From positions 62,001 through 126,000 of the forward strand of contig NYUD01000073.1 of assembly GCA_002683825.1 (NCBI GenBank): a stretch of 64,000 nt of DNA, given 5' to 3'. How positions within the stretch are numbered: position 1 is the stretch's first letter; every line of letters begins with the position of its first letter. The stretch comes from Planctomycetota bacterium. GTDB taxonomy: Bacteria > Planctomycetota > UBA1135 > GCA-002686595. Of this stretch, positions 36,173 to 45,689 are shown piece by piece. The position numbers were made by a program, and so were the translations under genes. The notes under the pieces were generated by a model. It did not search any database. It saw nothing but the letters and a program-made list of their open reading frames with translations, and was not told the DNA's origin.

Positions 36173-37480
36173 ATGGATACGGACACGGAAGCGCGAAGTA
36201 CTCAGCATGAAGTGGTTGTTATCATTGGGGGCGGTTTCGGCGGCTTGCATGTTGCCAAGAGTCTTCGCCGCTCATCCGCGTCGATCGTGCTCGTCGATCG
36301 GCGTAACTACCACCTGTTTCAGCCACTGCTGTATCAGGTCGCCACCGCCGAACTTGAGCCTGCAAACATTGCGGCTCCTATTCGCGAGATCCTCCATAAG
36401 CAAGGGAATGCTACGGTGGCACTGGGGGAAGTCACGAGTGTTGACCTCGAAAACAAGCTCGTGCAATTCGATGGCGGAAAGATCGACTATGACTATCTCG
36501 TCATTGCCAGCGGATTGCGGCAGTCATACTTCGGGCATGATGAATTTCGAGCTCACGCTCCAGGGCTAAAGTCGATCGACGATGCGCTCGAAATCCGTCG
36601 TCGACTGTTACTGGCGTTCGAGGAGGCCGAATGGGAAGCCGATGAACAGGCGCGTCGAGCGAAGTTGACGTTTGTTGTCGTCGGTGGCGGACCAACGGGC
36701 GTGGAACTCGCCGGCGCGATCAAAGACGTGGCCTCCGATATCCTGCCGACCGAATTTCGCAATATCCGTAAGGATACGGCCCACGTGATCATCGTCGACG
36801 CCGGGCCGCGACTCGTTCTGGCCATGCCCGAGGACCTTGGAGAGCGGGCGCGGCGCGTGCTGGAGAAGATGGGGGTCGAGATACGTCAAAATGTCTGTGT
36901 GACCGACGTGACCGACGGAGGGGTCCAGATCGGCGACGACTTCATCGCCGCTGAAAACGTCTTCTGGGCGGCTGGAGTTCAGGGGCAAGAGTGGGTCAAG
37001 TCGCTGGGTGTGGAACTCGACGGCTGCGGCCGTGTCTTCGTCGGTCCCGACATGGCGATCCCCGGTCACAAGAATGTCTTCGTCGTTGGCGATGCCGCGC
37101 ATGCCATCGACGCCAAGACCGGCAAGCCGGTGCCGGGACTCGCACAAGGCGCCATCCAGACCGGCAACTTCGTCGCAGCGATCATCCGGCGCGAGCTCGA
37201 CGGCACGAATGGCCGGCAGCGCCCCGCATTCCATTATCACGATAAGGGTTCGATGGCGATCATCGGCCGCGGAAACGCAATCGCCGCGATCGGAAAGCGA
37301 CACTTCGGCGGCTTCTTCGGCTGGCTTACCTGGTGTTTTGTCCACGTGATGTTTCTTGTGGGATTCGGCAACAAGCTGCTGGTCATGGCCGATTGGTTTT
37401 GGAACTTGATCAGGCGCAAGCGCAGCGCGCGACTCATCACCGGCGACCCCGAGGTTCACGTGAAACGGCTTCGGGCATAG
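36173..37480 (+). CDS. ndh: Type II NADH:quinone oxidoreductase
   Basis: With the ATG at 36173 the product has 435 residues. The FAD site is VVIIGGGFGGLHVAKSL, the NAD site is FVVVGGGPTGVELAGAI and the second FAD contact is VFVVGDAAHA. LAQGAIQTG follows near the quinone site. The C terminus has an amphipathic or hydrophobic helix (WLTWCFVHVMFLVGFGNKLL) and basic residues for membrane attachment. It oxidises NADH without pumping protons and feeds the quinone pool. NADH from the malic enzyme encoded in the same block could be its source. A start at 36137 would overlap the preceding gene. Confidence 0.92.
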   Translation: MDTDTEARSTQHEVVVIIGGGFGGLHVAKSLRRSSASIVLVDRRNYHLFQPLLYQVATAELEPANIAAPIREILHKQGNATVALGEVTSVDLENKLVQFDGGKIDYDYLVIASGLRQSYFGHDEFRAHAPGLKSIDDALEIRRRLLLAFEEAEWEADEQARRAKLTFVVVGGGPTGVELAGAIKDVASDILPTEFRNIRKDTAHVIIVDAGPRLVLAMPEDLGERARRVLEKMGVEIRQNVCVTDVTDGGVQIGDDFIAAENVFWAAGVQGQEWVKSLGVELDGCGRVFVGPDMAIPGHKNVFVVGDAAHAIDAKTGKPVPGLAQGAIQTGNFVAAIIRRELDGTNGRQRPAFHYHDKGSMAIIGRGNAIAAIGKRHFGGFFGWLTWCFVHVMFLVGFGNKLLVMADWFWNLIRRKRSARLITGDPEVHVKRLRA

Positions 37481-37708
37481 TGGATCCAAAGGGGTGGTGT
37501 TGCGCCCCTCCACCTCTGAAGACCTCCCCGACGTCCGGCAGGCTTTCGCGGGCGTCGTCCGGCGGGTTCTCGCTCTTCAGGCATGGCAGCGGGACCGTTT
37601 GGTTCACCCCAAACGCAAAAAGTAGAAATCCAAACGGCTAAGCGCAGAAATCGTTGCGCGCAGCGCTACCGGCAGCGTCCGGAACACGGGCGCGACTCTG
37701 CGTAGACC
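37481..37708. other. Right edge of the lower-GC block, no supported gene
   Basis: This 228-base spacer between ndh and the convergent ASPIC gene holds no convincing gene. A frame from a GTG near 37495 to a TAG near 37641 would encode about 48 residues ending in VHPKRKK, which could be a remnant. No direct repeat of the left edge or of the tRNA-His 3' end was found by eye. Confidence 0.4.
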
Positions 37709-39412
37709 CTACTTCGCCGTTCGTTCGAGGCGGTGCACACGGTCGACCTCGAGGGGGCCGAAATCCTCTTCCACGCGGTCACTCCAGCGCACGAGAACCT
37801 CGACCGGTTCGGTGTGTCGTCCCAGTCCAAAGTGCAATCTCGGGTCGTTGCTTGAGCAATAGCTGGCGGCGGGGATCACGCTGCGCCACAGATCCTTCGA
37901 AGCAAAGCGGATGCGTGCGGAGGCGCCCACGGCATCGGTTCCGCCGTCGATCAAGCTCAGCTGGAGCCAATGTCCAGCGGCAACGACGTTTTCGAGCAGC
38001 TCCACGTGGGTGTTGCTGTCCACGACCACGATGTCCAGATCCCCATCGTTGTCCAGATCCCCCAGAGCGACGCCGCGCGAGGTGCGGATGAGTTCTCGCT
38101 CCAAGCCTCCCCGAGGCAGAACCTCTTCGAAGTGTAGCGCCGATCGAGAGTTGTCGATCGTTCCCCGACAAAGCTGATTGGGCTCGGCATAGGGGTCCTG
38201 CGGGGCCAACCGCGGCCGGTTGCGGGTCACCGCTCCGTTGGCGACGAAGAGATCCAGGACGCCGTCGTGATCGAAGTCCCCAAAGCCGACTCCGAAGCCG
38301 GTGTAGAAGCGACTGGGGGTTGCGAGGCCGAGGGCTGCGGTGCGATCGGAGAAAATCCCCGCGCGGTTCTGGTAGAAGGTGTTGGTCTCGTCCCGGAGGT
38401 GGGTCAGGAAGAGGTCGAGGTCGCCGTCGTTCTCCACGTCGACGGCCACCGTTCCCATGCTGGCTTCGGAGGCCCCGTCCATGTTTGCCGCGCAACCCGC
38501 GAACAGGGCGATGTCCTCGAAGGTGCCGTCGCCGCGGTTCTTCCAGAGCTGGTTGGGCATCATGTCATTGGCGACGTAGATGTCGATGAGTCCGTCCCCA
38601 TCGAGCTCGGCCGCGACCACGCCCAGTCCGTTGCCGAACGCTCGGTCGATTCCGGCGGACGCGCTGATGTCCTTGAAGGTTCCGTCCCCTCGGTTTTCGT
38701 ACAGGACGTCGGGAGCCGGAGCTTCGTAGCTGCGTGGACTGCAGTAGTCGTTTTCGCCAAGTGCGGACAGGCAGTCCTTTTCGCGCCGGATCGACCAGCG
38801 CAGGTAGTTGACGGCGAAGAGGTCCAGATCCCCATCGCGGTCATGGTCCAGGAAGGCTCCGCTGGTGGCCCAGCCCGGATGCCCGACTCCGGCACGCGCA
38901 GTGTTGTCGACGAGCTCTGCTCCCCCGACGTTTCGAAACAGGGCGTTCGGGCCGACGTTGGTCACGTAGAGATCGACCCGTCCATCCCCGTCGTAGTCGC
39001 CCGCGACACACCCCATCCCATAGCCCCTGTCCCCGCCTCCGACGCTGTCCGTGACGTCCTCGAAAAGGGCCTCTCCCCGCTCGAGCAAACGGTTGAGAAA
39101 AAGCCGGTTGGTGGTTTCGTCGCCCGGTCCGCTGAGATCCCCGCTCTGCACCAGATAGCAGTCGAGATCCCCGTCGTTCTCGAAGTCGAAAAGCCCGACA
39201 CCTCCGCCCATGATCTCGGGCAACCGGTAACGCCCCTCGTCTCCGCGGAGGTGAGTGAAAGCGAGCCCCCGTTCCACCGAGACCTCGCGGAACCAGGCCG
39301 GCGGAGGGGCCTCTGAATCGGGTGTCGAGGCGAGGTCGGGGGAGGAATCGCAACTCTCGGTCAGGAAGAGACAGACGGCTGCGTGGATCCACGGGGTCGG
39401 TGCGCGTTTCAC
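37709..39412 (-). CDS. Exported FG-GAP / ASPIC-UnbV (CRTAC-like) protein
   Basis: A 567-residue exported protein. An N-terminal hydrophobic segment ends near ESC (possible but non-canonical lipobox). Many FG-GAP/VCBS repeats follow, each with a calcium-binding DxDxDG turn, for example DFENDGDLD, DYDGDGRVDLYV, DHDRDGDLDLF and DLDNDGDLDIV. The C-terminal 100 residues (NVVAAGHWLQL to RLHFGLGR) match the ASPIC/UnbV module. The architecture predicts a seven-bladed propeller on the cell surface. Its role is unknown. The same type of protein is frequent in planctomycetes and some proteobacteria. Confidence 0.9.
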   Translation of the reverse strand: MKRAPTPWIHAAVCLFLTESCDSSPDLASTPDSEAPPPAWFREVSVERGLAFTHLRGDEGRYRLPEIMGGGVGLFDFENDGDLDCYLVQSGDLSGPGDETTNRLFLNRLLERGEALFEDVTDSVGGGDRGYGMGCVAGDYDGDGRVDLYVTNVGPNALFRNVGGAELVDNTARAGVGHPGWATSGAFLDHDRDGDLDLFAVNYLRWSIRREKDCLSALGENDYCSPRSYEAPAPDVLYENRGDGTFKDISASAGIDRAFGNGLGVVAAELDGDGLIDIYVANDMMPNQLWKNRGDGTFEDIALFAGCAANMDGASEASMGTVAVDVENDGDLDLFLTHLRDETNTFYQNRAGIFSDRTAALGLATPSRFYTGFGVGFGDFDHDGVLDLFVANGAVTRNRPRLAPQDPYAEPNQLCRGTIDNSRSALHFEEVLPRGGLERELIRTSRGVALGDLDNDGDLDIVVVDSNTHVELLENVVAAGHWLQLSLIDGGTDAVGASARIRFASKDLWRSVIPAASYCSSNDPRLHFGLGRHTEPVEVLVRWSDRVEEDFGPLEVDRVHRLERTAK

Positions 39413-39546
39413 CCCCGGGGTTCTACATCGGAAAACAACCCTCGTCGAGCGGGCGTCGGAGGCTTCGATTCGGTTTTGGGCGATCTTGTCCCCAGGTCGG
39501 GTGTTCAGCTTCGTATTCTGGGCGGCCCCAACCCCTTGGAGATTTC

Positions 39547-41838
39547 ATGGAATTTCCGACGCGCTTGCTTCTGCTCTCGCTCGCACTGCCCCTTGTCCCT
39601 CTGGCGTGCAAAGGTCCGACGCCGGAGGGCGTGGAATTTTCGGAACGCTATCCCGAGCCGACGGAGTTCATCGTCAAGGCCAACGAAGGGAAGAAGCAGA
39701 CGTTCAGGCGCAAGGCGTGGTTCGCTGCGCGCCACAAGGCCCATCCCGACGACGACTGGAGAGCGATCGAACTCCGGAACGGGCTCGATCAGCTGGCCAA
39801 GCGCAATGTGCTGGCGCTCCAAACCAACCTCGCGAACCCCTGGGTCGAACGCGGCAGCAACAACCAGGCCGGCCGCATGCACGTCACGCAGTATTCGACC
39901 GACGGTCAATGGCTCTATGCGGGTTCGTCGCGGGGAGGCCTCTGGAAGGGAATGCCCGACGGCAGCGATTGGGCCCCGATCGGAGACAACGTCTACGGCG
40001 GTACGCACTGGTTGGGCCTGATTCCCGGCGACAATCCCGGCGACCCGGACGTTCTCCTGAGCGCGACCCAGGGCGAGACGGTTCTGGTCAGTCGGGATGA
40101 GGGACGGACCTGGAGTGCTCCTGGAGGGTTGCAGGCTTGGTCGGTCGATCGGGTGCGTCGCGTGCTCGTTTCCAGCGACGGAAACTTCAAACCCTTCGTC
40201 CTCCGGCGCAGCAGCACGGGAGGAAAGTACCACCTCAAGCGCTCGGACGATGGCATGCACAGTTTCTCGAGCGTGTACGACCTCGGCCAGTTCGGAGGGG
40301 ATGTCTGGATGTCGAGGACCGGCGCCGGGGCCCTGTATCTGCTGACCGAGACGGGCATCCAGAAGAGTTCGGACTACGGCGACAACTGGATTGGGATGGG
40401 ACCACTGCCGGAGATTGCAGAGGAAGGTGAACTGGTCGGATGTGAGGCGGGAGCGCCGCGCCTCTGGGCCGCCCTACGCGTCGGAGCCGTGGACCGCTTG
40501 TATCGATCCGATGATGAGGGGGCTTCCTGGACCTACCTGACGGACATGAGCGATTACTGGAGCCGCCTCACGGCATCGATCACCGACGTGAACACCTTCG
40601 CCTGGGGTGGAGTGGAGGTACATGTCACGCGCAACGCGGGTGCTACGTTCGATGTGGTCAACCCATGGCATGAATACTACGACGATCCCGTGAACAAGCT
40701 GCACGCGGACATCATGGGATTCAATGTGCTCGAGGATCCCAACGGCATCGAGACGTGGTTCGTGAACACCGACGGCGGCGTCTATTCGTCGACGAACAAG
40801 CTCTTGACAGTCGACAACCTGTCTCTCTCGGGACTGCGGGTGAGTCAGTACTACTCGACGCACACCTCCAACGCGAATCCGGATCACGTTGTTGCAGGCG
40901 CTCAGGATCAGGGATACCAGCGAGCCGACACCCCCGCCGTTGCGGGAACCGCGCTCGAGTTCGATCAACTGATCAGCGGGGACTACGGGCACATCAGTTC
41001 AGGAGACGGCGCCCACGACTTCCTCTTCATGACCTATCCGGGCTTCGTCCTGATTCAGCGCAACGAGAACTCTCCGAGCCTTCATTCCGAGGATTTTCCC
41101 CCTGCTGAAACCAACGCGTGGCTGCCGCCCGTGGTGGCGGATCCCTCCGATCGCCGGGACTTCTATTTCTGCGCCTCCCGCATCTGGCGTTACGATTTCG
41201 TGGGCGGGAATGACTGGACCCCGAGCCTGTGGTCCGGCTACGACTTTTCGGCCGTCTCGGGGAACTATGCGAGCGCGCTTTGTTTCGCTCCGGCGCAGCC
41301 GAACCTGGCCTACGCGGCGACGGACGACGGGGGCCTCTTCTTTTCCATCGACGGCGGTTTGAACTGGACTCCTTCGGCGACCACGGGGCCGCCGGCGCAC
41401 TTCTTCTACGGGACGGCGCTTCTCGCGAGCGCAGCCTCGCCCGGGACCGTGTTCGCCGGCGGATCCGGGTACAGCAACCCCGGGGTCTATCGCAGCACGA
41501 ACGGCGGGATCAGCTACGAGCCCTTCGATCAGGGCTTGCCGGCGACCCTCGTCTACTGCCTCGGCGAGGCCCCCGACGGTTCGGGCACGGTCTTCTGCGG
41601 CACGGAGACGGCGGCCTACCGGCGCGATCCGGGGGCCTCGGAATGGGTCGATATCACCGGAAATCAGGCTCCGGTGACAACCTACTGGAGCGTCGAGGCC
41701 CTTTCGGCCGAAAACACCATGCGCTTTGGAACCTACGGCCGCGGGATCTGGGATTACCGGATCGATCCTGTCCGGGCGCCGGTTCCCGCGCCAGGCGTCG
41801 CACCCCGCGATGTCGAGGTGACCCTGACGAATCGCTGA
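39547..41838 (+). CDS. Exported BNR/sortilin-like beta-propeller protein
   Basis: From the ATG at 39547 the product has 763 residues and a signal peptide ending PLACKG, perhaps a lipoprotein. Repeated Asp-box (BNR) motifs follow: SRDEGRTW, SSDYGDNW, SDDEGASWTY, SIDGGLNWTP and STNGGISYEP. This pattern is that of VPS10/sortilin-like double propellers, which bind or hydrolyse extracellular glycans or peptides. No enzyme site is identifiable. The frame upstream of 39547 is Arg-rich and rejected. The stop and the next ATG share a base (TGATG). Confidence 0.85.
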   Translation: MEFPTRLLLLSLALPLVPLACKGPTPEGVEFSERYPEPTEFIVKANEGKKQTFRRKAWFAARHKAHPDDDWRAIELRNGLDQLAKRNVLALQTNLANPWVERGSNNQAGRMHVTQYSTDGQWLYAGSSRGGLWKGMPDGSDWAPIGDNVYGGTHWLGLIPGDNPGDPDVLLSATQGETVLVSRDEGRTWSAPGGLQAWSVDRVRRVLVSSDGNFKPFVLRRSSTGGKYHLKRSDDGMHSFSSVYDLGQFGGDVWMSRTGAGALYLLTETGIQKSSDYGDNWIGMGPLPEIAEEGELVGCEAGAPRLWAALRVGAVDRLYRSDDEGASWTYLTDMSDYWSRLTASITDVNTFAWGGVEVHVTRNAGATFDVVNPWHEYYDDPVNKLHADIMGFNVLEDPNGIETWFVNTDGGVYSSTNKLLTVDNLSLSGLRVSQYYSTHTSNANPDHVVAGAQDQGYQRADTPAVAGTALEFDQLISGDYGHISSGDGAHDFLFMTYPGFVLIQRNENSPSLHSEDFPPAETNAWLPPVVADPSDRRDFYFCASRIWRYDFVGGNDWTPSLWSGYDFSAVSGNYASALCFAPAQPNLAYAATDDGGLFFSIDGGLNWTPSATTGPPAHFFYGTALLASAASPGTVFAGGSGYSNPGVYRSTNGGISYEPFDQGLPATLVYCLGEAPDGSGTVFCGTETAAYRRDPGASEWVDITGNQAPVTTYWSVEALSAENTMRFGTYGRGIWDYRIDPVRAPVPAPGVAPRDVEVTLTNR

Positions 41839-42248
41839 TGCTGCCCGATTACCAAGACCTGCTTTTGCTGGAGCCGCGCCTGCGCGAGGTGGAAGACGAA
41901 TTACGCGGGATCCGCGACGACGGTGCATCCAGCTTTTTTTGCTCCAACTACGAATGGCTTCCCATCAGTGCCAGGTTGAAGGTGCTCCTGGGGCCCGGCC
42001 GCAAGGAACCGCCGGTCGAAGAGCTGGATGGGGGCTGTGTGTTCACCGAAGTGGACCTGGACGAAGGGGCAGAGGGCGGCGAGGAGGACGACCTCGAGTC
42101 GGATCTGCTCTTCGACAGCCGGGTCTTCGAGATCGCCTACGTCGAGCTGTCCCGGCGCATGCCGGCCTGCCGCGATTGCGGTTGCCAGCGCTTCATGCCG
42201 ATCCTCTTACGACAGCTCGAGTGTTCGCGCGAGCTGTTCGCCAGGTAG
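41838..42248 (+). CDS. Small acidic protein of unknown function
   Basis: A 136-residue soluble protein whose ATG overlaps the preceding stop. It is acidic in the middle (EEDDLESD). The C-terminal region has CRDCGCQ and a further Cys, which might bind metal. The coupling suggests it is translated with the propeller protein, although one is exported and this one has no signal. No family is recognised. Confidence 0.6.
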   Translation: MLPDYQDLLLLEPRLREVEDELRGIRDDGASSFFCSNYEWLPISARLKVLLGPGRKEPPVEELDGGCVFTEVDLDEGAEGGEEDDLESDLLFDSRVFEIAYVELSRRMPACRDCGCQRFMPILLRQLECSRELFAR

Positions 42249-42251
42249 CTC

Positions 42252-42524
42252 TTACGAGAGACCGCGGCGGCCGAAGCCGGCCTGCCAGCGCCTGCGCGTC
42301 GAAAAATCGCGGGCGGGACGCGGCGGCTTGCGGTCGAAGCCGCCGCTGGCCTTGGCAGCGGCGGATAGGCGCCCGGTGGCCCCCTGGGCCCGGTGCGCCT
42401 CTCGAGGTCCGTGCCCGGGATGCCCGATCTCCCAGATCTCCACGAGCACGCTCCGCAGGGCCGGGAACCACAGCCGGGCGGTGAGGAGTGCGGCCGTCGG
42501 GTAGAAGAGGTCGGAGGCGTCCAT
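42252..42524 (-). CDS. Possible small protein at the end of the FAD/GcvT operon
   Basis: A 90-residue frame on the operon strand, 49 bases after the FAD oxidoreductase stop. Third codon positions in its first half are mostly G or C. The first 35 residues are hydrophobic/amphipathic (LLTARLWFPALRSVLVEIW) and the rest is Arg-rich. No homology is recognised and it may be chance. Confidence 0.35.
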   Translation of the reverse strand: MDASDLFYPTAALLTARLWFPALRSVLVEIWEIGHPGHGPREAHRAQGATGRLSAAAKASGGFDRKPPRPARDFSTRRRWQAGFGRRGLS

Positions 42525-42573
42525 CGCAGCGGTCTTTCGGCGACCGGCGCGATGGCTCTGGAGGGGAATTGGA

Positions 42574-44103
42574 TTAGGCGTGCAGAGCAGCGCGGGCAGC
42601 GAGAACTCCGGCTCCGCCCAGGAAAGGACCCCCCGGGTGGTTGGCTGCGCTGCCCAGGTACAGGCCCGGGAAAGGGGTGCGATAGCGGGAAAGCGCCAGG
42701 CCCGGTCGCTGGAGCCACAGCTGGTCGAGGGAAAGCTCGCCGGCGAAGGGATGGGCTCCGGGGAGGCGGAAGCGCCGTTCGATCTCCGGCGGCGTCAGGA
42801 GCTCACGCCCGAGCACGGTCGCCCCCGCGCCGGGGGCGATGCCCTCCAGGGCCTCCAGCATCGAGGACTCGAGGGTCTCGGCGGCCGCGTCGTCCCAGCC
42901 CGCTCGCAACCCGTGGGGAACGCCGTGGGCGACGAGCGTGGCCACCACGGCTCGCTCGTCCCGCTCTCCGCCATCCGTCCTCGAGGAGGGGCTTACCACG
43001 TCGACCTGTATCCAGATGGGGTCCCGCAGGCGTCCGTACTTGAGGTGATCGGCGGCCTGTTCGAGATCCCGCAGGGAGCGGGCCGAGATCGCGCGTTCGA
43101 ACGGAAGGGGCCGGGACAGGGCCAGCAGGAGCACGGCCGAAGATCCGCGCATGCGCCAGTTCACGGCCGTCTTTTCGATGTTGCTCGAGATGGCGGTCGG
43201 CGCCAGCAGCTCCAGCAGCGTGCGCTTCGGATCGAGGGCCGAAAGCACGAGCGGCGTTTCGATGCGATCGCCACCGGCGAGCGTCACGGCCTCCACAGCG
43301 TGGGCGTTCAACTCGATGGAACGGGGGCCGTCGCCGAGCCGCAACTCTCCGCCACAACCTTTCAAGCACTGAACGAGCGCGTCGACCAGGGCCGCAGGGC
43401 CTCCGACCGGGCCGGCGCCCCGGGCCGCGCCGCGCAAGAGCTGGAGGGCGGCCGTCCCGGCGGCTCGCGGACCGAGCTGCGTTCCGAAGAGCACCGGAGC
43501 CACGAGCCCGGTCTTCAGCGCTTCACATTCGAAGCGCTCGTTCATCCAATCCGCCGCCGGAAGGGGGGCAAGACGGAACAACTCGTGCATGTCGCGTTCG
43601 CCCAGAAGGCGCACGGAGAGGGCCCGCTTTCCCAGTTGCAACACCTGGCCGATGCTCGCGTCCGTCGGGTCCGGCGGCTCCTCGTCCAGTATGGCCTGGA
43701 GGATCGGAGCGTAGCGCCCAAGTCGGGCTTGCAGGGCCTCGTAGGCTTGCGCGTCTGCGGGGTGGCGTTCCGACAGCGTGGCGAGCATGCGCTCGGGATC
43801 CCCGAAGACCGGGAACCCACCTTCGGGGGTGGGGACGATCAGGGGCGGCTCTTCGGAGCGCCACTCCAGGCCGTGGCTCTCCAGATTCAGCGGTGCGAGC
43901 AACTTCCGCCGCACGTGGAGAGCATCGGGAAAGATGCCTGAGGATCGGAATCCGGGGTAGAACTCCCTTCCGGCTGCGGCCCCGCCGGGGAACTCGAGCT
44001 CATCGATGACGAGAACCGAGCGGTTGTTCTTGGCGAGGGTGCAGGCGGCCGCGAGCCCCTCGATCGTTGCGCCGAGAACGATGGAATCAAAGCGCGCGCT
44101 CAC
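42574..44103 (-). CDS. FAD-dependent oxidoreductase, phytoene-desaturase-like (atypical dinucleotide loop)
   Basis: A 509-residue CrtI/PYROXD2-like protein that starts at a GTG overlapping the upstream stop (GTGA). The N-terminal Rossmann segment reads IVLGATIEGLAAACTLAKNN: the GxGxxG pattern has Thr in place of its second Gly. The downstream acidic residue and GGAAAGREFYPGF, and the C-terminal LYLGSAANHPGGPFLGGAG, are well kept, so FAD binding is still likely. It is a diverged paralogue of the adjacent gene product. Substrate is unknown. Confidence 0.85.
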   Translation of the reverse strand: MSARFDSIVLGATIEGLAAACTLAKNNRSVLVIDELEFPGGAAAGREFYPGFRSSGIFPDALHVRRKLLAPLNLESHGLEWRSEEPPLIVPTPEGGFPVFGDPERMLATLSERHPADAQAYEALQARLGRYAPILQAILDEEPPDPTDASIGQVLQLGKRALSVRLLGERDMHELFRLAPLPAADWMNERFECEALKTGLVAPVLFGTQLGPRAAGTAALQLLRGAARGAGPVGGPAALVDALVQCLKGCGGELRLGDGPRSIELNAHAVEAVTLAGGDRIETPLVLSALDPKRTLLELLAPTAISSNIEKTAVNWRMRGSSAVLLLALSRPLPFERAISARSLRDLEQAADHLKYGRLRDPIWIQVDVVSPSSRTDGGERDERAVVATLVAHGVPHGLRAGWDDAAAETLESSMLEALEGIAPGAGATVLGRELLTPPEIERRFRLPGAHPFAGELSLDQLWLQRPGLALSRYRTPFPGLYLGSAANHPGGPFLGGAGVLAARAALHA

Positions 44104-45689
44104 GATCGTCGGCCCCCCAGCATCGCCCTGGCACAAAGCGCTCCCGGGGCCGCCATGATGCCGCCTCCGGGGTGTGCACCGGAGCTGGCCAGCCACAGGT
44201 TCTTGACCGGCGTCTTGTAGCGCGACCAACCCGCCACGGGGCGGAGAAAGGCCAGCTGTTCGAGACTCAGTTCTCCGTGGAAGATGTTGCCCTCGGTCAG
44301 CCCGTACTCTTTTTCGATGTCCCACGGCGAAAGCACCTGGCGATGCAGGATGATCTCGCGGATGTCGGGGATGTATTCGGCGAGCGTATCGACCACAGCG
44401 TCTCCGAAGGCCTCGCGGCGTTCCGGCCAGCGCTCCGGGCCCTCCTTGATGTCGTAGGGCGCGTACTGGACGAAGCACGACATGACGTGTTTGCCCGGAG
44501 GCGCGAGGGTGGGATCGACGACCGAGGGAATCACGATGTTGAGGTAGGGGCGCTCGGAATAGTCGCCGTACTTGGCCTGGTCATAGGCGTGCTCCAGGTA
44601 GTCGATGCCGGGGGCGATCGCAATGTCGCCGCGCAGGTGCGTTCCGTTGCCCGGTCGGCAGGTGAAGCTGGGCAGTCGGTCGAGGGCGAGATTGACCTTG
44701 CCCGAGCTGCCGCGGAAACGGTAGCTATCCAGTCCCGCACAGAACTCATCCGGGAGGTTTTCGCGACCGACGAAGCCGAAGAACGTGCGCCGCGGATCAC
44801 AACCGGAGACGACCGCCTTGGCGCGAATCTCTTCCCCCGATTCCAGGACGACACCGCGCGCTTCTCCGCCCCGGATGAGAATCTTCTCGACCGAGGCCTG
44901 CGTTCGAATCTCGGCCCCGAAGTGTCGGGCTGAGGCGGCGATGGCGTTGCTGACCGACCCCGTGCCACCCCTGGCGAAACCCCACGAGCGGAAGGCGCCG
45001 TCGATCTCGCCCATGTAGTGGTGCAAGAGGACGTAGGCCGTTCCGGGAGAGCGTACTCCGAGAAATGTGCCGATGATCCCGCTGACGGCCATGGGGGCCT
45101 TCAACACGTCGGATTCGAACCACTCGTCGAGGAAATCGACCGCGCTCATGGTCATCAGCTTCAGTCGCAGCTCGAGCTCGTCGGGAGGAGCGTTGGTGAA
45201 GTGGCGACCGAGGCGCAGAAGCTGCATCAAATCCCCGGGCCTGAAGCTCTTCGGGTCGGGCGCCTGCGAGTCGATGATGGGTTTCGCGAAGAGTCCCATC
45301 TTCGACATGGCTCGGCCGAATTCCGGCATGGTCTCCGCGTCACGTCGGCTGAAGCGCGAGATCTCCAGACGGGTTTCATCGGGATCCGCTCCGCGCAGGA
45401 GCGAACCGCCGTCCGGGAGAGGCAGAAAAGAAGCCTCGAGGGGGATCATCTCCAGGCCGAAGCGGCTCAGTTCAAGGTCCCGGATGATCCAGGGGCGTAG
45501 CAGGCTGACCACGTAGGAGCAGACCGAGTAGGTGAAACCGGGAAACAGCTCTTCGCTGACGGCTGCACCGCCCAGGACGTGGCGCCGTTCGAGCGCCAGG
45601 ACCTTCTTGCCCGCCCTGGCGAGATAGGCTGCGCAGGCGAGTCCGTTGTGACCGCCGCCGACGATCACCGCGTCGAAAGACCGGGCCAT
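44100..45689 (-). CDS. FAD-dependent oxidoreductase (PYROXD2 / phytoene-desaturase-like)
   Basis: A 529-residue flavoprotein with a canonical dinucleotide site VIVGGGHNGLACAAYLARAGKKV, of which GGGHNG is the core. GGAAVSEELFPGF and the C-terminal FAD contact NLWLASSGAHPGGGIMAAPG also match. It resembles bacterial PYROXD2-type proteins more than carotenoid desaturases, which act with other carotenoid genes that are absent here. It is coupled to the GcvT-like gene upstream (TGATG) and to its paralogue downstream (GTGA). A one-carbon or amine oxidation role is suggested by that context only. Confidence 0.9.
   Translation of the reverse strand: MARSFDAVIVGGGHNGLACAAYLARAGKKVLALERRHVLGGAAVSEELFPGFTYSVCSYVVSLLRPWIIRDLELSRFGLEMIPLEASFLPLPDGGSLLRGADPDETRLEISRFSRRDAETMPEFGRAMSKMGLFAKPIIDSQAPDPKSFRPGDLMQLLRLGRHFTNAPPDELELRLKLMTMSAVDFLDEWFESDVLKAPMAVSGIIGTFLGVRSPGTAYVLLHHYMGEIDGAFRSWGFARGGTGSVSNAIAASARHFGAEIRTQASVEKILIRGGEARGVVLESGEEIRAKAVVSGCDPRRTFFGFVGRENLPDEFCAGLDSYRFRGSSGKVNLALDRLPSFTCRPGNGTHLRGDIAIAPGIDYLEHAYDQAKYGDYSERPYLNIVIPSVVDPTLAPPGKHVMSCFVQYAPYDIKEGPERWPERREAFGDAVVDTLAEYIPDIREIILHRQVLSPWDIEKEYGLTEGNIFHGELSLEQLAFLRPVAGWSRYKTPVKNLWLASSGAHPGGGIMAAPGALCARAMLGGRRS

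Larger units (their letters stand above)
22803..37480 (+). other. Lower-GC respiratory/2-oxoacid gene block, probable transfer
   Basis: Twelve genes, all on the + strand and mostly overlapping or closely spaced, run from oxidase subunit II to NDH-2. Base composition is visibly lower in GC than on either side. As examples counted by hand, the row at 31081-31140 has 27 of 60 G+C and the row at 33181-33240 has 34 of 60, against 41 of 60 in the row at 8221-8280. Codons ending in A or T are frequent. There is no integrase, transposase or repeated end sequence, so the mechanism of transfer is unknown. Confidence 0.6.

Noticed and set aside
41229-42248. Longer version of the small acidic protein
   Set aside because: The upstream part is the shifted frame of the BNR propeller gene; the ATG at 41838 overlapping its stop fits better.
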